A stretch of DNA of 64,000 nt from Carex sylvatica. Lineage: Eukaryota > Streptophyta > Magnoliopsida > Poales > Cyperaceae. The position numbers were made by a program, and so were the translations under genes. Positions 58,140 through 64,000 of the stretch are shown here, piece by piece (the first letter of the stretch is position 1; each line of letters begins with the position of its first letter). The notes below the pieces were generated by a model. It saw nothing but the letters and a program-made list of their open reading frames with translations. It had not been told where the DNA came from and searched no databases. The DNA lies in NCBI GenBank assembly GCA_964058845.1, contig CAXKVR010000036.1, positions 806,001 through 870,000 of the forward strand, in the 5' to 3' direction.

Positions 58140-58859
58140 TAAATCCTACAATTTTTCAAGTAACAAACTAATATCAATTTAAGTTGAAAAAAAACATAGA
58201 AGAAAGATTCTTTGATCCAGCACAACTTAGAAAGTTTGAAATCTTCACAATTCTTGTCAGAACTCAGAACCACATAGATCTTGTCCTCATAAAATCCAAA
58301 TTTTTTTAAATGATAATCTGTGCATTATGATTACAATATTTATTGTTAGATATGACAAAATATATATAAACTCCAAAAAAGTTACTCTTCTAACTCTTAA
58401 TGAAATTAGAACTAATTAGAAGTGAACCAGAAATTATGTTTTAATTCTGTCAATAAACCCAGAAATATAAAAGATCTTTTTGTTAAACTATATGAACCAT
58501 GCATATAGTTTTAGTAGTAATGAAGGGAAAAAATAAAAATTTGGAAAATTTAGGTTGAACAGCCCATTTTATGAAAAAAACTTCATTATTCACACAACTA
58601 ATAAAAAATAAGAAAAACAAAAGTACTTCAATATCATCGCATAAATATAAGTGTAGTTCAAAAGCAAACACTTGTATGACAACAATTGTAAGGGTAAAGT
58701 TCATAGAAAATAGTAGTTATCAAGTATAGAAAATTAGGGTTGGAAAGCAAATTTCAATAATGATTAATGACACAGGATTAAACCAACTATTACTGCCTAA
58801 AATAGAAGTTGATGCATAAATAAAATGTGGCAAGTAACGCCACTTAGCATCAAATTCGA

Positions 58860-59525
58860 CAGCAACAACAACAACAGAACTGATATGTTTGTATTAGTGC
58901 CTAATTACCCCTTATTCCCTTTGGAATTTACATGTAGGATGTAGCAAGCAAGGAAAGTACGTACCTGAAATGGAAGAAAGGAGTGAGTAGGGGTTTGCGT
59001 TTGAAAAGGATCAAGGCAGCTAAATTGTTTTGCGCTTGAAAACTTGGCTTGAGGAGAAAGATGGCGCAACGGGCAGCGGGTAGATTAATTTAAAGTTTAA
59101 ACCGGACTGAGCTGAGGCTGAGGCTGAGGCTGAGGCTGAGCTCACGACAGAGATGGCAGTCTTTTTCTAGTTAGTTCACTTCACACTTTCACAGTGTCGC
59201 CTCGCCTGGTACACTGCTCATCTATTCAGTTTCAGTTTCTATAACGAATATATATAGGATGCTGTTTATTTTCTCTCCCTCTGTAGTCTGTAATACGTGA
59301 GACATCAAAGGTTATACTGCACTGGTCATAGAAAACTTACAGCACAAGGGAAAGCATTACTTGTGTTTTGTGTGGTGGCTGGGACCTGTGAGCCGACTGG
59401 AAACGAGTTCACACTTGTCAAATCTCTCCAGTGCTGTAAGACAGGATATGTCCACTGCAGAGACAGTGTTAATGCATTTAATACTTCAATAGCAAATATA
59501 ATATTCTTTAATAACACAGCAGGGA
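58860..59525. repeat. Leader exon and promoter region of receptor kinase C (duplicated block)
   Basis: Contains AATTACCCCTTAT, GCAAGCAAGGAAAGTACGTA (donor of the leader exon, minus strand), GGATGCTGTTTATTTTCTC and CAGCACAAGGGAAAGC, matching copies A and B. It is the least interrupted of the three and the best guide to the ancestral promoter. A GCTGAG hexamer microsatellite at 59107-59141 is private to this copy. Confidence 0.8.
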
Positions 59526-59526
59526 C

Positions 59527-59562
59527 TGGAGTGGAGTGGAGTGGAGTGGAGTGGAGGTTTAT
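59527..59562 (+). repeat. GGAGT pentamer microsatellite
   Basis: About six tandem GGAGT units following GGGACT. It marks the end of the paralogy with 47225. Confidence 0.9.
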
Positions 59563-61140
59563 TCATTATGTTTGGCCAATCAAAGCTTTGATTTGGAATT
59601 GGGTAGAGTTTTCCGTGTGAATGGAGAACATTAATGAAGAGAGAGAGAGAGAGATGGACAGAAATTACTCTTGAAAAGTGCACCCTGTTCTGTTTTGAAC
59701 TTTTGATCATTCTTGACCATTTTTCATTTTTCATTTTTCACCTCCTTCTGAGTTCTGACAACTTTTAACCTCGCATTGTAATTTGTAATCAACTCAGATG
59801 TTGTTGTATCGGCTACTTTTCGTATTTTAATTCAGATTGAGGTGCTGTTCGGCTGTAATAAATATTTTATTGCAATCTTATTTCTATTTCTATGCTCATT
59901 CTTCTCCGTTCACCGAACAGGATCTAATTGTGCAATTTAAAACTAGCAGCAGAAGAATATGATTTAAAATAATAAAGTCGTTTGATTTAATTATTATATG
60001 GTTGAAATTTGAAAGCAAAACAGTAAGACTTTATTTTATTTAAAAAAAGAATGTGATAGCAACTGTTCATGCAACTTATATATGTACCTAATTTCATAAA
60101 GCACTTGTATTGGATGATGGAGGAATAGGAAATTTGAGTCGTGAATTATTGTAAGTGTAGTAGTACCGAACCCACCATCAAAGGCACCTACACTAAATTA
60201 ATTAACCTGTCAGTGTCAGTGTCAGTGAAAGAGATCAATGGATTAAATCTACCATGGGGCATGTGATTGGGACTTGTCTAATTGTCTTCTTAGCCAAAGT
60301 TTGTTTGTTTCGGATAAATTAATTAATTAATTAATATACCATTTGAATTGAATTGAATTGAATAGTTCAAGTATTCAACACTCAACAACATCATACTTGA
60401 ATTCAAATGCCCAAATCATGTCAACCTTCTTTTTAATTATTTTATTTTATACTTTCAGCCGAAGCTCTCAATATCACACCATTTTCTCATGACTAAATAT
60501 TAAAATTTGCAGAATCAATAACTCAAAATTTAAAATTCTACATATATGTGTTTTCATAATTTCGATTGTTAAATTTTTCATTTCCCAAAACGAAAACTTA
60601 AAACTTCTTCCTTTTTAGTTTTAAATATTGCCAAGTACCAATTTCCAGAATTAAAAATATTCAGAATCTGAAAACATTGTTTGAAATTTAAGTCTAAATT
60701 TTCAAAAGTTCTTTTTATGAGCTTCAGTCGTTCTTCTAAACTGAGGATGTGATGTATATATATATATTTAAGTACAAATAATTTTTTTTAGTATGAGGTT
60801 ATGTGTACAAATTTTTCAAAATGTGATTTTTACATGGGAGCAATGTTTTTTGTTTTTTTTGTTTTTGTTTTTGTTTTTTTGTTTTTGTTTTTGTTTTTTT
60901 TTTCGTTAGCAAATAATTATTGGGATATTATTTCAGTAGGTGAGGAGTTTGACTTGTTACAATACTCCTTTGAGTCATGTTTGGTTGTGGCCTAAAGGGT
61001 GGAATAAGATGTTTAGGTTTCGTTATTTCACCAAACGTACCTTAATTGAGCCGGACTAAGATGACATAAGCTGATCTTTAGACCGGCCTAAATTAAACCA
61101 TCTCACATCTCACATGGTGGTTTAACTTTATTCCATCTCG
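59563..61140. other. Intergenic DNA, far end of duplicated unit C
   Basis: Near 60165-60200 ACCGAACCCACCATCAAAGG and CACCTACACTAAATTA match the block at 29725-29765 and 48690-48740, so unit C reaches at least here. A GTTTTT microsatellite lies at 60845-60900 and generates the Phe-rich frame at 60801-60995. No genes. Confidence 0.5.
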
Positions 61141-61149
61141 TAGTCTAAC

Positions 61150-62880
61150 TTGAATGATTATAATAATATTTTATTTGTATATAATTAGTTTATTATTATT
61201 AATAATTATTATTAGTATATAATTATATAATTAATATCTTATATTATTAATATATTAAATAATTTATTATATAATTAATATCTTTTTATTAATAATTAAT
61301 ATTAATATATTAAATAAATATAATATAATATTGTAATATATTATAGTTATTAGTAATATATTAATATTATGTAATTAGTATCTTATTAACTATATATAAC
61401 TATATAATTAATATTCTATATTGTTAATATATTCAATAATTATTATAATAATAATATAATATATTAATATTATATAATTAGTATTTTCTGATTCATAATT
61501 ATTATTAATATGTAACTATATAATTAATATGTTATATTATTAATATATTAAATAATTATTATAATAATATTATAATATATTAATATTATATAATTAGTAT
61601 TATATAATTAGTATTATATAATTAGTATTTTCTTATTCAGAATTATTATTAATATGTAACTATATAATTAATATGATATATTGTTAATATATTAAATAAT
61701 TATTATAATAATAATATAATATATTAATATTATATAATTAGTATTTTCTTATTCATAATTATTATTGAGGTTGGCTACTATGCTTATATAAGCATATCCC
61801 CACATATGCTTATAACTCATTTTTGTGCTTCCAATGTCCAAATGGTCGATCTAAACCGTTCATCTTGTTCTCCATATTAATATGTGCTTGGAAACTAAAT
61901 TTTACATTTTTCTGAATTTTTTTACTATTTATTAAGCCACTTTGAAAATCGCTGATCCAACGGTGGCTGCACAAAACAGTAAAATCAGCAGCCACCGTTG
62001 GATTAATAATTTTCAAAGTGGCTTAATAAATAGTAAACAAAATTCAGAAAAATGTAAAATTTAGTTTCCAAGCACATATTAATATGGAGAACAAGATGAA
62101 CGGTTCAGATCGACCATTTGGACATTGGAAGTACAAAAATGAGTTATAAGCATATGTGGGGATATGCTTATATAAGCATATGTGGGGATATGCTTATATA
62201 AGCATAGTAGCCAACCTCATTATTATTAATATGTAACTATATAATTAATATGTTATATTGTTAATATATTAAATAATTATTACAATATTATATAATTAGT
62301 ATCTTAGTATTAATAATTATTAATAATTATTATTAATTTATAATTATATAATTAATAATTAATATTTTTAATATAGTAAATCATCATTATAATAATATTA
62401 TAATATATTATAGTTGTTATTAATATATTAATATTATATAATAAGTATCTTATTATTAATAATTATTATTAATTGATAATTATATAATTAATAATTAATA
62501 TTGTTAATATAGTAAATTATCATTATAATAATATTATAATATATTATAGTTGTTATTAATATAATAATATTATATAATTAGTATCTTATTATTAATAATA
62601 ATTATTAATATATCATTATATAATTAATATTTTATATTATTAATTTATTAAATAATTATTTTAATAAGATTATATAATTATTATATTTTTATTTTTATTT
62701 ATCATTAATTTATAATTATATAATTAGTATTTTATTATTATTAATAATAATTATTATATAATTAATATTTTATATTATTAATATATTAAATAAAATTTAT
62801 AATAATAATATAATATATTACAGTTATTATTAATATATTAATATTATATATTTAGTATCTTATTATAAATAATTAATTAA
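61150..62880. repeat. Extremely AT-rich tandem-like tract
   Basis: Over about 1.7 kb, excluding the nested MITE, there is almost no G or C. Imperfect units of about 115-145 bp recur with TATATAATTAGTATTTTCTTATTC, AATATGTAACTATATAATTA and AATAATTATTATAATAATA words. A candidate matrix-attachment or easily unwound region on composition alone. The frames over it are not coding. Confidence 0.85.
61767..62218. mobile_element. Foldback MITE, full-length copy in the AT-rich tract
   Basis: Same family as 23793-24217: ends GAGGTTGGCTACTATGC / GCATAGTAGCCAACCTC, 452 bp of near-perfect inverted repeat, and a 9-bp ATTATTATT on each side (61758-61766, 62219-62227). The right arm has a private 26-bp duplication of the TATGTGGGGATATGC segment. 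It inserted within an AT repeat unit, which resumes immediately after it. Confidence 0.92.
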
Positions 62881-64000
62881 TTTAGGCTTTCAAAATTTTA
62901 GTCTTTCACCAACTCTAACCAAAGAAGAAATACTTTAAGTTATAATTTAACTTTAGACCTCAATCAAATATAAATAATTTACATTGGTCTAAATTAGAAT
63001 AGTTATTTAGACTTTCTTAACTTCAGGCAACAACCAAAAACCACCTTGATGCATATTGCTTTCAATCCGAAAATTTTCTTTTAGAAGGCCAGATATACAT
63101 ACTAACTTTTAGAAGGCCTCAAATAGCCCAGATATTTTTACTAACATTTCGAAGGCCTCAAATTCTAGAAATAAACTTTGAAACCTAACAGTTTTAATAA
63201 TTCAAATGTGAGCCCATTTTGTTTTCTTTAATAGGCTTGCTTTAAATTTACTGTTCTGAGATTAAATCCAAAAATGGAGAGAATAAACATCCATTTTGGT
63301 GTCACTGTATTTCATCTGTTCTTTCTATATCGTGTGTTGTTGAGTTGGTGCAAAAAAACAAGAAAAAGTTTAAATAATCTCTACTCTCTTAATCCTGCAA
63401 TTGTATTAATGGTTGTGTTTTTACCTTTAAAATTGACCAAGGTAGGATTTCAAACATCCTGTGTAAATATTTACTTTTCATTATTTTCAGAGGGCAAAAT
63501 TTGGTTTCTTCTTTTCTTCTCAAAATATTATGTGATACAGTAATCAGATTGCATGTCCAATCTCCCTTTAAATTACAAGGAGAAAGGAGATGAGTTGCAA
63601 TAATAGTAAATTTGTACAAATTTCAGGCCACCTTATAACTTCTTCTTTTATTAATTGGAACAACAACTTACGATGTTAACAGCCGAAGAGAAAGAGATTT
63701 GTGCGTGCATGTACGCAATGCGAGAAGCGAATAAAGATGGAACATCCAAGAGTGCATTAGGATTATATTTCAAAAATTATTCTATCTGATCCAAACTAAA
63801 TCATATGACATAACCCTGAATCAGGTTCTTTGTAGCATAAAGGTTTTACTTTAAAGCACTAAGCACTACATGACTATAATTAACCTAAAGAAATCATCAT
63901 AAAGCAACTTTATAAAGATATGGGGGAAAATGCGGATTAGGTTCTGCTTTACAATGGATGATTATGCACAAGTCTTTTTCAGATTAATTGGATGCAGTAA
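62881..64000. other. Intergenic DNA to the window end
   Basis: Two short repeats of AGAAGGCCTCAAAT/AGAAGGCC occur near 63080-63160. Open frames at 63274-63543 (+) and 63389-63619 (-) overlap and show no domain. No gene, RNA or element end was recognised. Confidence 0.4.

Noticed and set aside
59297..59620. 107-residue plus-strand frame with a GNEFTLVKS segment, also partly open at 46912-47136
   Set aside because: The shared part is duplicated promoter-distal DNA. The frame is not preserved over the whole match, and the C-terminus is a GGAGT microsatellite.
63274..63619. Overlapping frames of 89 (+) and 76 (-) residues near the window end
   Set aside because: Opposite-strand overlap, hydrophobic low-complexity composition and no recognised motif.

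Overview
This is a gene-poor, AT-rich stretch of plant nuclear DNA, most likely from a eudicot. It has spliced genes with GT-AG introns, plant-specific families (PEPR-like LRR receptor kinases, a SABATH methyltransferase, plant mobile domain, MuDR and CACTA transposases) and dense nested transposons. No bacterial, viral or organellar gene organisation was seen.

The only host genes that look intact are two minus-strand LRR-XI/PEPR-like receptor kinase genes, at 32355-36242 and 54291-58139. They are tandem paralogues. Their flanks are also duplicated, and a third set of flanks (1-165, 12770-13821, 15906-16738, 29704-29960) shows that a third copy once lay at the left and has lost its receptor gene. 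A disrupted SABATH methyltransferase (10114-11587, minus) now lies between those orphan flanks.

Region by region: 1-3.5 kb holds duplicated flank, a hAT MITE, tandem repeats and remnants. 3544-8327 is a Mutator-like element (MULE) with an exact 9-bp target duplication, carrying a decayed transposase (+) and a truncated plant-mobile-domain gene (-). 10.1-11.6 kb is the SABATH pseudogene. 13.8 to about 15.8 kb is a CACTA fragment. 16739-29700 is a structurally complete 12.96-kb CACTA element with perfect TIR ends, a 3-bp target duplication, an uninterrupted tnp2-type transposase and an eleven-exon second gene ending in a Ulp1-like cysteine protease domain. 30521-31273 is a short MULE-like element. 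32.3-37.8 kb is receptor kinase B with a hAT insertion in its 5'-UTR intron. 38680-41407 and 42115-46057 are two long solo-LTR-like insertions. 49.9-51.3 kb holds coding-like debris. 51667-52969 is a long-TIR element. 53.1-59.5 kb is receptor kinase C with its flanks. 61.1-62.9 kb is an extremely AT-rich repeat tract split by a foldback MITE.

The paralogous flanks act as internal controls. For several insertions the matching pre-insertion site survives elsewhere in the window, so element ends and relative ages can be read directly. The receptor kinases probably act at the plasma membrane in peptide/damage sensing. The two CACTA genes would act together in transposition of their own element.
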